DNA of 64,000 nt from positions 1 through 64,000 of the forward strand of contig NZ_CAMQZG010000010.1 of assembly GCF_947039605.1 (NCBI RefSeq), in the 5' to 3' direction. Both the position numbers and the translations under genes were made by a program. Shown one piece after another: positions 15,967-24,723 of the stretch. Position 1 is the stretch's first letter; every line of letters begins with the position of its first letter. This DNA is from an uncultured Clostridium sp. (lineage in GTDB: Bacteria > Bacillota > Clostridia > Clostridiales > Clostridiaceae). Below the pieces are notes generated by a model. That model had not been told where the DNA came from, made no database searches, and was given only the letters and a program-made list of their open reading frames with translations.

Positions 15967-16575
15967 ATGACAGAAAAAAATGATAAAAGATTCTTAACAA
16001 CAGATAGAAAAATCCAAGATTATTTTATAGACTTATTATATAAAAAATCTTTTAACAATATAACAGTAACCGACATAGTAAAAGCTGCTAATATCAGTAG
16101 AGGTACTTTTTATTTACATTATAATGATAAGTATGATTTACTCGAATTTATTGAAAATACTATTATGAGTGAATTAAAAGAAGTTATGAATAGTCCTAAG
16201 ATAAATCCTAGCAATAAGCCTTACTCAGAACTTGTAATTAATAAAATAGAAGAAAACTTTAGATATTTTAAAAAGAAGTCTAAATTACTAAAAGCTGTAA
16301 TAATTAATAATTCAAATGCTAACTTTGAATATAAATTCAAAAGACATATTGAACAAATTTTTCGTGATAAAAAATCTTTGCCAAGTGAGTCTGATAATAT
16401 TGCTGGATTACACTATTCATTTATCTATATTTCTGCTGCTTATTTTGATGTAATGAAAGATTGGATTAAAACTGGTATGAAAGAAGAAGAAAAAGATATG
16501 GCAAAATTATTCTTCTATATGACAAGAACTGGACCAATAAATGTTGTTAAAAACATTATTGATAAGAATACATAA
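15967..16575 (+). CDS. TetR/AcrR-family transcriptional regulator
   Basis: 202 residues. The N-terminal helix-turn-helix is clear: ITVTDIVKAANISRGTFYLHY at about residues 33-53, preceded by the DRKIQDYFIDLLYKKSF helix. The ligand-binding domain is helical. AGGAGA lies upstream of the ATG. It is divergent from the MGT glycosyltransferase and likely represses it and itself. The spacing and YLHYNDK motif resemble TetR proteins of the YfiR/AcrR_8 kind. Confidence 0.9.
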   Translation: MTEKNDKRFLTTDRKIQDYFIDLLYKKSFNNITVTDIVKAANISRGTFYLHYNDKYDLLEFIENTIMSELKEVMNSPKINPSNKPYSELVINKIEENFRYFKKKSKLLKAVIINNSNANFEYKFKRHIEQIFRDKKSLPSESDNIAGLHYSFIYISAAYFDVMKDWIKTGMKEEEKDMAKLFFYMTRTGPINVVKNIIDKNT

Positions 16576-16580
16576 ACTAA

Positions 16581-16626
16581 ATATAGTAAGAAAGCACCTG
16601 CAAATGCAAATGCTTTCTTACTATAT
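16581..16626. terminator. Long hairpin between convergent genes
   Basis: ATATAGTAAGAAAGCA pairs perfectly with TGCTTTCTTACTATAT (16 bp). There is no long U-run, but position between converging stops makes it the likely shared terminator. Its right edge touches the stop of the cysteine desulfidase gene. Confidence 0.7.
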
Positions 16627-17903
16627 TAATCTTCTATCATAATTTCTAATATCTCTTTATCTGTTCCTTGCATTCCATACTTTCCAAGTCTTCCAATAGC
16701 TGAAATAGTTTCTTCTATATCACCCTTTATAATCCCTGTATTATAGTCATATGCCTTGTCCTCCATAGCAATATAGTGTGCCATCATACCAGCATCTATA
16801 CAAGTTGCTATTTTTGACCCACATGAAGGTTTAGCCCCATCACATACTATTCCTGAAATATTTGCAAAAGTATTTACTATTGCCTTATCTATCTGTTCTA
16901 AACTTCCGCCCTCAAGATAAGTTATAGCAGCACCTACTGCACATCCTCCAACAACTGAACCACAAAATGCCGATAATCTACCTATTCCAGCTTTCTCATG
17001 AATAGTTATAAGATTAGAGAATACAAGCCCTCTATATAATTTTTCATCTGACATTTTTTTATCATTAACGTATAAAATAACTGGGATTGAAACTGTCATT
17101 CCTTGATTTCCACTACCTGAGTTAGTCATAACAGGCATTGCACTCCCGCTCATTCTAGCTTCTGATGCTGCCGATGTATAAGCTTTCATCTTAGTAACTA
17201 CATTATTTTTATCTCCAGTTTTTAAAATTATGTTACCTATACCAACTCCATACTCTCCACTCATACCTTCTTTTGAAATATTCATGTTATATTCTATCTG
17301 TGTATCCATAAGAGATTTAATATCTTTTATATCAACAGTATTTGAAAACTCATATATATCTTTAACTGATAATATACTTCTATCTACAAAAACACCAAGA
17401 TACTTTTCAGGGTCCTCATCTGCTTCAAATTCAACTTTTCCATCTTTAACAACTTTAGATATGTTATTATGTGCAAATTTTATTTCAACCATAGCACTAT
17501 GATTTTCTGAATAAACTTCCATTTGAATGTGAAGAGGTATATTTTCCTCTAAGTTTTCTATAGTACAATAATCTGTATCCATTAATTCTTTCGCTCTATC
17601 TTTATGCTCCTGAGTTACCTTACTTATAACTTCAAGACCTTTATCTGCATCTCCACCGATTGCTCCAATTATAGAACTAGCCTTTATCCCAACTAATCCA
17701 TCAGTATTTGGAACAGTAACGCACATAGCATTTTTTATTATGTTACCACTGCACTTTGCAACTATTTTAGTAGGTTCTTCACCTAAAACTGCCGCTGCTC
17801 TAGCTGCTGCAAAAGCTATTGCAATTGGCTCTGTACAGCCCATTGCTGGTATAAGTTCCTCTTCTAAAATTTGAATATATAATTTATATGTATTTTTATT
17901 CAT
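16626..17903 (-). CDS. cyuA: L-cysteine desulfidase family protein (CyuA/YhaM, UPF0597)
   Basis: 425 residues, full length for the UPF0597 family related to the L-serine dehydratase alpha chain. Conserved Cys positions expected to bind a 4Fe-4S cluster are visible: PAMGCTEP (Cys23), FCGSVVGGC near 330, and VCDGAKPSCGSKIATC near 370-385. Characterised members split L-cysteine into pyruvate, ammonia and sulfide in anaerobes. GGAGG precedes the ATG. It is monocistronic with no cysteine transporter or regulator beside it. The symbol is by family; activity toward serine or other amino acids cannot be excluded. Confidence 0.85.
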   Translation of the reverse strand: MNKNTYKLYIQILEEELIPAMGCTEPIAIAFAAARAAAVLGEEPTKIVAKCSGNIIKNAMCVTVPNTDGLVGIKASSIIGAIGGDADKGLEVISKVTQEHKDRAKELMDTDYCTIENLEENIPLHIQMEVYSENHSAMVEIKFAHNNISKVVKDGKVEFEADEDPEKYLGVFVDRSILSVKDIYEFSNTVDIKDIKSLMDTQIEYNMNISKEGMSGEYGVGIGNIILKTGDKNNVVTKMKAYTSAASEARMSGSAMPVMTNSGSGNQGMTVSIPVILYVNDKKMSDEKLYRGLVFSNLITIHEKAGIGRLSAFCGSVVGGCAVGAAITYLEGGSLEQIDKAIVNTFANISGIVCDGAKPSCGSKIATCIDAGMMAHYIAMEDKAYDYNTGIIKGDIEETISAIGRLGKYGMQGTDKEILEIMIED

Positions 17904-18025
17904 TAAAATTGTCCTCCAACTTGTCCATTTTTTCTTAATATAATAATAACATCTTACGAAGATTTTTTACATAGAGTTGTTCAATTAACTATTTTTCTAC
18001 ATTTTACTCTAACCTATATCTATAT

Positions 18026-18064
18026 AAAAAAGGAATTTCTCATAATTATAAGAAATCCCTTTTA
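18026..18064 (-). terminator. Terminator of the DUF1648 gene
   Basis: On the minus strand, AAAAGGGATTTCT pairs with AGAAATTCCTTTT and is followed by six T in total. It sits about 32 bases after the stop at 18096. Confidence 0.8.
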
Positions 18065-18095
18065 CTAAATATATTCTATACCCTAATTATGTGCT

Positions 18096-18590
18096 TTACT
18101 TTTCTTTAAATATAAGTGCTACATAAATACCCGTTGTGATAAGTATTGCTACAACCGGTACAAGTATTATTATATCTGTTATACTCGCTATTCCACTCTC
18201 AGCTGACTTTATAAGTTTCATTTGAAATGACACAAATAAAAGTATAGCTTCAAGATTTAAAATTTTTAAAAATGTACTTGTTAAATTGTACTGTCTATCC
18301 CTATTATTCTTTGTTATTTTAATTAAATGTTTTTCCAAGTTAGGATATGTACTCATAATAAATAATAGTATGTATACCCCAATAGAAATCCCAACAATAA
18401 TAAATAATGAATTCTTTGATAAATAATGGTCAGCAGTTCCTACCTCATTAAAATGAGCTGGTATCATAGCTTGTGCAGTTACCCAAAATTTATAACTTAT
18501 AATACTTAATAAAATAACCCATATAGCTGCTACTATGTCTACCACAATATTTATTTTTCTATATATTCCACTTGCTCTCCATCTAGCCAA
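18096..18590 (-). CDS. DUF1648 membrane protein
   Basis: 164 residues with TTG start (18590) 8 bases after AGGAGG. There are four hydrophobic segments, and the DUF1648 signature is visible as IPAHFNEVGTADHYLSK (about residues 43-59), including the near-invariant HFN..G.AD. DUF1648 domains occur in SdpI-like immunity and sensor proteins and in stand-alone proteins of unknown role. The long second domain of SdpI is absent. A cell-envelope function is likely but not defined. Monocistronic. Confidence 0.75.
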   Translation of the reverse strand: MARWRASGIYRKINIVVDIVAAIWVILLSIISYKFWVTAQAMIPAHFNEVGTADHYLSKNSLFIIVGISIGVYILLFIMSTYPNLEKHLIKITKNNRDRQYNLTSTFLKILNLEAILLFVSFQMKLIKSAESGIASITDIIILVPVVAILITTGIYVALIFKEK

Positions 18591-18730
18591 ACTTTCTTCC
18601 TCCTAAAATAAACCTTTTTCTACATATATCATTATACTATCAAGCTTCCTATTCCTCATTACTTATATGTGTCATTTTCTATAAAAAAAGGTTACTATCA
18701 ATAACTTTTTCACCTCTACATTTTCATAAA

Positions 18731-19660
18731 TTAATTATTTAATTTTGCTCCTTCAAGAACTTTTGTTAAACTTGCTTGTATAATTTTAGAGTCTTCTGGA
18801 TATTTTAACTCTAATGAAGTTTCCTTTGCAATAGCTGCTGCCATAGATGATTGTACTGATTGCTTTGTATTTGGATCTTTAATAGAGTTGATATAATCCA
18901 TCTGTCTTTGTCTAGCAGTCTTAATTTCATTGTAATAAAATTCTTCTTTTTCCTGTGTAGTTTTTAACTTTGCATGTTCTACTTTTACTTGCAGCTCTTC
19001 TTCTTTCTCTTTTTTTACATCTTGCTCTTTATTCTCTATATATTCTTTTAAAAATGAAATTTCTTTATCTACAGCTTCTTTAGACATTACTCCTGTAGAT
19101 ATTATGTTTTTAACATCTGTCTTATCAATAACTTTCTTAGATTCATTTATTGAATCTTCTGAATTATATTTAACAATCTCCTCCATAGAACCATCACCAG
19201 CCATTCTAATTTGACTATAAACAGAATTTAAATCACTCCACTCACCTGCTGCTCGTCTTACATTATCATATAGTGTTTTTTCCTGTGTATTCAAACTTTT
19301 AGTGTCTATACTATTTAACTTTCCAATAAAACCTTGAATATCATCTCCAGATTTTCTAAATTCTGAAACATATGACTCTATTTTAGATTTAAAATTAGAA
19401 TTAATCACATCTTCTTTCTCTACCTTAGACTCTGCAATATGCTTATCACTAAGCCCTGATACTTTGACCTTATCTTCTTCAACTTCTTTTGTATCTTGAA
19501 CTTTAACTTGTTCTTCTTTAGCTTTAACTTCCTGTGCCTGTTGAGCTTCTAACTCTTGTTGTTTTACTTCTTTCATATGTGATTTATAACTATACCCACC
19601 AGCTACTCCACCTACAAGTACTAACCCTAAAATTATAATACCAATCTTTTTATTTTTCAT
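18731..19660 (-). CDS. Membrane-anchored extracytoplasmic coiled-coil protein
   Basis: 309 residues; family not recognised. Residues 1-25 are a signal anchor (GIIILGLVLVGGVAGGYSY). After this come a Gln/Glu/Lys-rich coiled coil (about 30-75), a helical middle part, a second coiled coil (about 210-240) and a C-terminal helical region. The layout suggests an exported structural or envelope protein. AGGGGAG lies upstream of the ATG. Monocistronic, with about 260 AT-rich bases upstream. Confidence 0.6.
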   Translation of the reverse strand: MKNKKIGIIILGLVLVGGVAGGYSYKSHMKEVKQQELEAQQAQEVKAKEEQVKVQDTKEVEEDKVKVSGLSDKHIAESKVEKEDVINSNFKSKIESYVSEFRKSGDDIQGFIGKLNSIDTKSLNTQEKTLYDNVRRAAGEWSDLNSVYSQIRMAGDGSMEEIVKYNSEDSINESKKVIDKTDVKNIISTGVMSKEAVDKEISFLKEYIENKEQDVKKEKEEELQVKVEHAKLKTTQEKEEFYYNEIKTARQRQMDYINSIKDPNTKQSVQSSMAAAIAKETSLELKYPEDSKIIQASLTKVLEGAKLNN

Positions 19661-19871
19661 ATAAAAATCTCCCCTATACTTAAACTAAATTTTATTAAAG
19701 TAAAATATTACATATTTATTAAAAATTTCTTACATATTTATTTTAAATCAAACTAAAATAAAAATCTACTTTTCAAAGGAAAATTAACATATCCTTTAAC
19801 TTCTTCTTAAATTACTATTTTCAACTACCTTAGATATAACCTTCTTTAATTATTTTTAAACTTAATTAAAG

Positions 19872-19904
19872 AAAAAAACTATGCACAAATTAAATGCATA
19901 GTTT
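19872..19904 (-). terminator. Terminator of the ECF operon
   Basis: AAACTATGCA pairs with TGCATAGTTT; on the minus strand the hairpin ends in AGTTTTTTTC. It lies about 14 bases after the ecfT stop. Confidence 0.9.
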
Positions 19905-19917
19905 CCCTGTTATTATT

Positions 19918-20745
19918 CTAAATGAATGGATTATAGAATCTTCCACCATTCACATATACTAAGTACCCTGCTAGTATCACAAGACAAAGCCCAAATATCA
20001 TAACTGCATAGTCACTCTTTGCAAACTTCTTCCCACTATACCAAGTACGTTTTTCTTTACTTCCAAATGCTCTTATTTCCATAGCGCAACTTATTTTATC
20101 TATCTTTTCTAGGCTAGAGAATATAAGTGGCATTATAATTACTGAAGCATTTTTAACTCTAGTTATTGCACTAGCTTTTTTAGACATATCTATCCCTCTT
20201 GCTTGTTGTGCAAATGCTATATCATGATACTCTCTTTGAATATCTGGTACATATCTAAGTGCTATTGCTACTGAATAAGCAATTTTATAACTCACACCTA
20301 TTTTATTTAAAGATGCTGCAAATTCACTTGGATTTGTTGCAACCATAAATATAAGTGCCATTGGTGTTATTAGTAAATATTTAAGTACAAAATTAAGTTG
20401 ATAAAATAATTGCTCTGATGTTACTTGATAGTAATTTGTTATCTTAAATAATACTGTTTTTGTACCATATATCTCACACCCTTGATATGGTGATATAAGA
20501 TATATTGCTATTGTATTTATTACAAGAAATATTATTATAAAGTAAAATACAAATGATATTTCTTTAAACTCAACTTTTGAAACTTTAAATATAATAATAC
20601 TTAAAACTAAAAGTCCTACTAAAAGTCTTGTATCATAACTTATCATTGATGCTAGTATATAAGCTAGTAAAAATAATATCTTAGCTGCACCTGTAAGTTT
20701 ATGTACAAATGAATTTTTATTTGAATATTCAAGCATAGTTTGCAT
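19918..20745 (-). CDS. ecfT: EcfT, ECF transporter transmembrane subunit
   Basis: 275 residues with about five membrane segments (residues about 25-70, 105-140, 245-265). The EcfT coupling motifs are present: an Ala-Arg-Gly coupling motif in AQQARGID near 180, and a second in MEIRAFG near 220. These arginines couple the ATPase dimer to the S component. Its ATG abuts the TAG stop of the upstream ATPase gene with no spacer, with AGGAGGG 8 bases before, so the two are translationally coupled. Confidence 0.9.
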   Translation of the reverse strand: MQTMLEYSNKNSFVHKLTGAAKILFLLAYILASMISYDTRLLVGLLVLSIIIFKVSKVEFKEISFVFYFIIIFLVINTIAIYLISPYQGCEIYGTKTVLFKITNYYQVTSEQLFYQLNFVLKYLLITPMALIFMVATNPSEFAASLNKIGVSYKIAYSVAIALRYVPDIQREYHDIAFAQQARGIDMSKKASAITRVKNASVIIMPLIFSSLEKIDKISCAMEIRAFGSKEKRTWYSGKKFAKSDYAVMIFGLCLVILAGYLVYVNGGRFYNPFI

Positions 20746-22449
20746 CTATCTTGCCCTCCTATCAACTTCTATAAACTTATTAACTAAATTTCTAGGTTTT
20801 TCAAACCCTAGTTTTACTGCAAGTTCATAAAGTGAAGTTTCTTTAAGATTAGCTCTTTCTATAACATCACCATCAGTTAAAATATTAGATGCTATATCCT
20901 CTGCTATCTTTTGCCCACCTGCTAGGACTATCCCTCTGTCAGTATATTCAAGCATGAGGTGTATATCATGAGTAACCATTATTATAGTAACTCCTTTTTT
21001 ATTAAGCTCTACAAGGAACTCCATAATTTCTGTGTAATGTTTGAAATCTTGTCCTGCTGTTGGCTCATCAAGAATAATAACTTTAGGATTTAAAACTAAG
21101 ATAGAAGCTATTGTTACCCTCTTCTTTTGACCATAACTAAGTGCTGATATAGGCCAATTTCTAAATGGATATAACCCACATATTTTAAGTGTTTCTATAA
21201 CTCTCTCTTTTGTTTCTTCCTCACTAAATCCTCTAACCTTTAAGCCTAGTCCTACTTCTTCCATTATCATAGGCTTAGAAATCATTTGATTTGGATTTTG
21301 CATTACTATTCCTATATTCTCTGCTCTCTCTTTAATAGAATCTTTTATCATATCTTTGCCTTCAAAAAGAACTTGTCCTTTTGTTGGTTTATAGAATCCA
21401 CATATAAGCTTTGAAATTGTAGACTTACCTGCACCATTTCTTCCAACTATACTAAGTATTTCTCCCTTTTCTACTTTAAATGAAACATCTTTTAAAATCT
21501 GCTTACCTTTTTTATCATAAGAGAAATCTACATTTTTAAACTCTAATATAACTTCACTTTCCTTTGCTATAGCAATCTCTTCAACATCACTACTCCAATT
21601 TCTAAGCTTCTCTTTATATTCATCAAGCTCTATAGTATTAATACTAGCAAGCTTCATCTCTTCTTTTACAGGAATATCTGCATATTTTAATGCTGTTACA
21701 TAAAGTGGTTCTCTAATTCCATTTTCAATTAAAACATTACTTGCTAAAAGTTTATCTGGGCTTATATCTGCAAGTATCTCACCCTCATGCATAACTATAA
21801 TCCTATCAACATCTCTATGAAGAACATCTTCAAGTCTATGCTCTATAATTATAATAGTTTTATTATTTTCCTTATGAATTTTATCTATAAGTTCAATAGA
21901 AACTTTCCCAGTTGCAGGGTCTAAACTTGCAAGCGGCTCATCAAAAAGAAGTATCTTTGCATCGCTAACCATAACCCCTGCAAGAGTGACTCTCTGCTTT
22001 TGCCCACCTGACAGACTATGTGGTGAAGCATCAAGGTAAGTATCTACCCCTACAATTTTTGAAACCATATCAACTCTTCTTATCATCTCTTCTTGTGGTA
22101 CACATTCATTTTCAAGCTTAAAAGCAATATCCTCTGCTACTGTTAGCCCAATAAACTGCCCATCAGGGTCTTGAAGAACTGTTCCAACTTCATTTGATAA
22201 TCCTGCAATATCACTATTTCTAGTTTCTCTCCCATTAACCTTTAAACTTCCTTTAATCTCACCTTCATATAAAAAAGGTGCAAGTCCATTTATACAGTTA
22301 GTAATTGTACTTTTTCCACAACCTGAAGGTCCTACTATTAAAATTTTCTCACCTTCATAAATTGTAAGATTTATATTATTTAAAGTTGGACACTCTTGCG
22401 CTCTATATTGAAAACTGAAATTTTTAAACTCAATGACTGTTTTTTTCAA
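20746..22449 (-). CDS. Fused EcfA-EcfA' duplicated ABC ATPase
   Basis: 567 residues: two ABC ATPase domains in one chain (about 1-240 and 300-545) joined by a linker. Each has a Walker A (GPSGCGKST and GRNGAGKST), a signature (LSGGQKQR in the first; the altered LSYGQKKR in the second) and a Walker B (ILLFDEPLASLDP and VIILDEPTAGQD). Fusion of the two ATPases is common in ECF systems with a dedicated S component. TTG start, with AGGGGGAAG upstream. A hairpin at 22498-22528 separates it from the S-component gene. Confidence 0.92.
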   Translation of the reverse strand: MKKTVIEFKNFSFQYRAQECPTLNNINLTIYEGEKILIVGPSGCGKSTITNCINGLAPFLYEGEIKGSLKVNGRETRNSDIAGLSNEVGTVLQDPDGQFIGLTVAEDIAFKLENECVPQEEMIRRVDMVSKIVGVDTYLDASPHSLSGGQKQRVTLAGVMVSDAKILLFDEPLASLDPATGKVSIELIDKIHKENNKTIIIIEHRLEDVLHRDVDRIIVMHEGEILADISPDKLLASNVLIENGIREPLYVTALKYADIPVKEEMKLASINTIELDEYKEKLRNWSSDVEEIAIAKESEVILEFKNVDFSYDKKGKQILKDVSFKVEKGEILSIVGRNGAGKSTISKLICGFYKPTKGQVLFEGKDMIKDSIKERAENIGIVMQNPNQMISKPMIMEEVGLGLKVRGFSEEETKERVIETLKICGLYPFRNWPISALSYGQKKRVTIASILVLNPKVIILDEPTAGQDFKHYTEIMEFLVELNKKGVTIIMVTHDIHLMLEYTDRGIVLAGGQKIAEDIASNILTDGDVIERANLKETSLYELAVKLGFEKPRNLVNKFIEVDRRAR

Positions 22450-22497
22450 TCTTTCTTCCCCCTGTTACTTAAAATAATTTTCGCTATAAATAAAAAT

Positions 22498-22528
22498 AGA
22501 ATACCAAAATAAATCTATCTGGTATTCT
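22498..22528 (-). terminator. Internal attenuator-like hairpin in the ECF operon
   Basis: AGAATACCA pairs with TGGTATTCT; read on the minus strand it is followed by ATTTTTATTT. It lies between the S-component stop (22534) and the ATPase start (22449). Partial termination here would give more S component than ATPase/EcfT, as needed if the S subunit is in excess. Confidence 0.6.
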
Positions 22529-22533
22529 CTCCA

Positions 22534-23088
22534 TTAAAGATATTCCTTTTTAAGACTACCTTTTTTAATTCTTGTTTTTGAATATGAGTAAATAAGTATT
22601 GTACCTAGTATTCCACAAGTAATTGTATTTGCTACACCAGCAACTGCTGCTTGTATATAGACTTTTTCTATTGGCTCTTTGTATAAAACAAAATCTAAAG
22701 TTGGAGCAACAAATCCCCAAGCGATAGCATTAGCGACTACTTGATATATGTTATATATAATCATTTGCTTTTTTTCAAAAATACCATCTGAAATATTAAT
22801 TCGCTTACTAGCAAAACCAATAATAAGTCCCATAACTGCTGAGGCAATAATCCAACTAAACCATGGTGAGCCATAAGTTAAGTCTTTTAGAGTATGTCCT
22901 AAAAATCCAATAGCAAAAGCTGTTTTAGGTCCATATATAATTGCCATAAGAGCAAGGAATGCATAACATGTAGCAAACTCTGTATTAGGAATCCCTGTAG
23001 GAATTGCTGCAAAACGACCAAGTATCATAAATACAGCAGCACCAATACCAATAGCAACCACTTTATTAATAGTTAATCCTTTTTTCAT
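22534..23088 (-). CDS. UPF0397-type ECF transporter S component
   Basis: 184 residues, about six hydrophobic segments. The N-terminus MKKGLTINKVVAIGIGAA and the GRFAAIPTGIPNTEF and GFLGHTLKDL motifs match UPF0397, a family of ECF S components encoded with their own fused ATPase and EcfT. Databases often label it riboflavin-like, but the substrate is not firmly known and I see no riboswitch that would identify it. AAAGGAGA precedes the ATG. First gene of the operon. Confidence 0.8.
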   Translation of the reverse strand: MKKGLTINKVVAIGIGAAVFMILGRFAAIPTGIPNTEFATCYAFLALMAIIYGPKTAFAIGFLGHTLKDLTYGSPWFSWIIASAVMGLIIGFASKRINISDGIFEKKQMIIYNIYQVVANAIAWGFVAPTLDFVLYKEPIEKVYIQAAVAGVANTITCGILGTILIYSYSKTRIKKGSLKKEYL

Positions 23089-23159
23089 CTTAATCTCCTT
23101 TAAAAGTAGATTTCTGTTATTTTATATTCTTTTTTTCGACATAAATTAATACCTTTTTT

Positions 23160-23188
23160 ATATTACAATAAATAACCTCTTAATACAA
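23160..23188 (-). promoter_or_regulatory. Promoter of the ECF operon
   Basis: On the minus strand, TTGTAT (23188-23183) and TAATAT (23165-23160) are spaced by exactly 17 bases, about 72 bases upstream of the S-component ATG. Confidence 0.65.
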
Positions 23189-23202
23189 TAAAATATATAA
23201 AA

Positions 23203-23240
23203 AAAAGATAGACAAACTTTCAAAAAGTTCATCTATCTTT
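23203..23240 (-). terminator. Terminator of the fruK-like gene
   Basis: On the minus strand AAAGATAGATGAACTTT pairs with AAAGTTTGTCTATCTTT and is followed by a run of T. It is located 14 bases after the stop at 23254. Confidence 0.85.
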
Positions 23241-23253
23241 CGCATTATATATC

Positions 23254-24147
23254 TCATAGTAATTTTTCCACTTCTGCTCTAGTTGCAAGCCCACTAGAAA
23301 AAGCACTAGCACTTCCTGCTAGAATCCCAAGTTTAAAAGCTTTTTCCAAACTATTATTTTCTAAATATCCAGCTATAAATCCAGCCACCATAGAATCTCC
23401 TGCACCTACTGAATTTATAACTACTCCTTTAGGTGCTTTGCTTTTTAAAACTTCATTATCCTCTGTAATTAAAATAGCTCCATCACTAGCCATAGATATT
23501 AAAACATTTCTAGCTCCTAATTCTCTAAGTTTTTTAGCTTGCACTATTATCTCTTCATCTAAATTTATTTCTACATTAAATAACTCTGCAAGTTCATGAT
23601 GATTAGGCTTTATCAAAAACGGCTTATATTTTAATACATTTCTAAGTAAATCCCCCGTTGCATCTACTATAAATTTAATACCTCTATCATCAAACTTTTG
23701 TATTATTACTTCATATATATTACTAGGCAAACTACTTGGAATACTTCCTGCTAAAACTAAAATATCATTTTCTTTTAAACTTTCTAATTTTTTAAATAAT
23801 TTCTCTAAATCATTTTTTGATATACTAGGTCCACTACCATTAATTTCAGACTCTTTATTTGATTTAAGTTTTACATTAATTCTAGACATTCCACTTTCAA
23901 GCTTTATAAAATCTGTATCACATCCAAACTCCTTAACTCGTTTCTCAATTTCACCACCAGTAAATCCAGCAATATATCCAAGTGCTTTACTTTTAACACC
24001 AAGATTATTCAAAACTATAGAAACATTAATTCCCTTACCACCAGCATATATTTCTTCTTGATTACTTCTATTTACTTCTCCAAGTTTTAAACTATCAACT
24101 TTAACTACATAATCAAGTGCAGGGTTGAATGTTATTGTATATATCAT
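23254..24147 (-). CDS. fruK: 1-phosphofructokinase family sugar kinase (FruK/LacC)
   Basis: 297 residues from ATG (MIYTITFNPALDYVV); a GTG three codons earlier overlaps the GAGGTG ribosome binding site. PfkB fold: the N-terminal NPALDYVV and YAGGKGINVS motifs bind sugar phosphate, and the C-terminal signature VINSVGAGDSMVAGFIAGY carries the anion hole and catalytic Asp. FruK phosphorylates fructose-1-phosphate; LacC, on tagatose-6-phosphate, is hard to separate by sequence alone. The usual partners fruR and fruA are absent here, so the pathway link is inferred. Confidence 0.8.
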   Translation of the reverse strand: MIYTITFNPALDYVVKVDSLKLGEVNRSNQEEIYAGGKGINVSIVLNNLGVKSKALGYIAGFTGGEIEKRVKEFGCDTDFIKLESGMSRINVKLKSNKESEINGSGPSISKNDLEKLFKKLESLKENDILVLAGSIPSSLPSNIYEVIIQKFDDRGIKFIVDATGDLLRNVLKYKPFLIKPNHHELAELFNVEINLDEEIIVQAKKLRELGARNVLISMASDGAILITEDNEVLKSKAPKGVVINSVGAGDSMVAGFIAGYLENNSLEKAFKLGILAGSASAFSSGLATRAEVEKLL

Positions 24148-24205
24148 AAATTTCACCTCAATAAACTCTTTATCTTTTTAATCTTAGTTTATCAAACTTT
24201 TCTAC

Positions 24206-24568
24206 TTAATTCACCTTACTACAGTCATTTATAGAAGTACCACCTATACCACCACCATGTGTTATAAGTTTATTTCCTGATAATATAATTCCAAGTTGTG
24301 GAAATGCTCCATTAAATTCCGATTTTGTATATGGATTAGATTTAGATCTAACTAATAGCATAGCTAAATCTCCTTGACCATCTACCTTTACATCCCCATA
24401 ATTATCATACTGTGATTCACCAAAATATCCTCCAAAATTAACTTGTTCAATGTAATAGATAGGATTATTTATAGTTGTATTTTGAAATGAAAATACATCT
24501 TATTTTTTCTCATAAGCATCTTTTATATCTGCAATAGTATTTATGTTTTTTGAATATACTATTATTAG
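24206..24568 (-). pseudogene. Remnant of an exported or surface protein gene, broken by a nonsense codon
   Basis: On the minus strand the frame from about 24568 to the TAA at 24206 reads as protein-like sequence (GGYFGESQYDNYGDVKVDG, later ITHGGGIGGTSINDCSKVN). It is interrupted by an in-frame TAA at 24500-24502 right after DIKDAYEKK, and a TAG bounds it upstream. The Gly/Asn/Ser-rich C-terminal part with a late Cys resembles minor pilin or secreted-protein tails, but I do not recognise it. No start or ribosome binding site survives. Confidence 0.55.
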
Positions 24569-24723
24569 CTATACAGAAAAACTTACTAACTTAAAACAAA
24601 GCTAATTTGTTACTTTATAGCCCCAAAAATCTGTTACTTTAATAATATATAAATTTAGTTGTCAATGAATTTATTAATATTATTATTCCTTATAGATTAT
24701 TAAAACTTAAGGAGCGATTATTT

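Noticed and set aside
23089..23253. Riboswitch upstream of the ECF S component that would reveal its substrate
   Set aside because: Only a promoter and the neighbouring terminator are visible; no RFN, TPP, THF or B12 box motif.
24206..24400. Type IV pilin assignment for the remnant
   Set aside because: The Gly-rich tail with one Cys is only suggestive; the N-terminal prepilin motif is missing, so no name was given.
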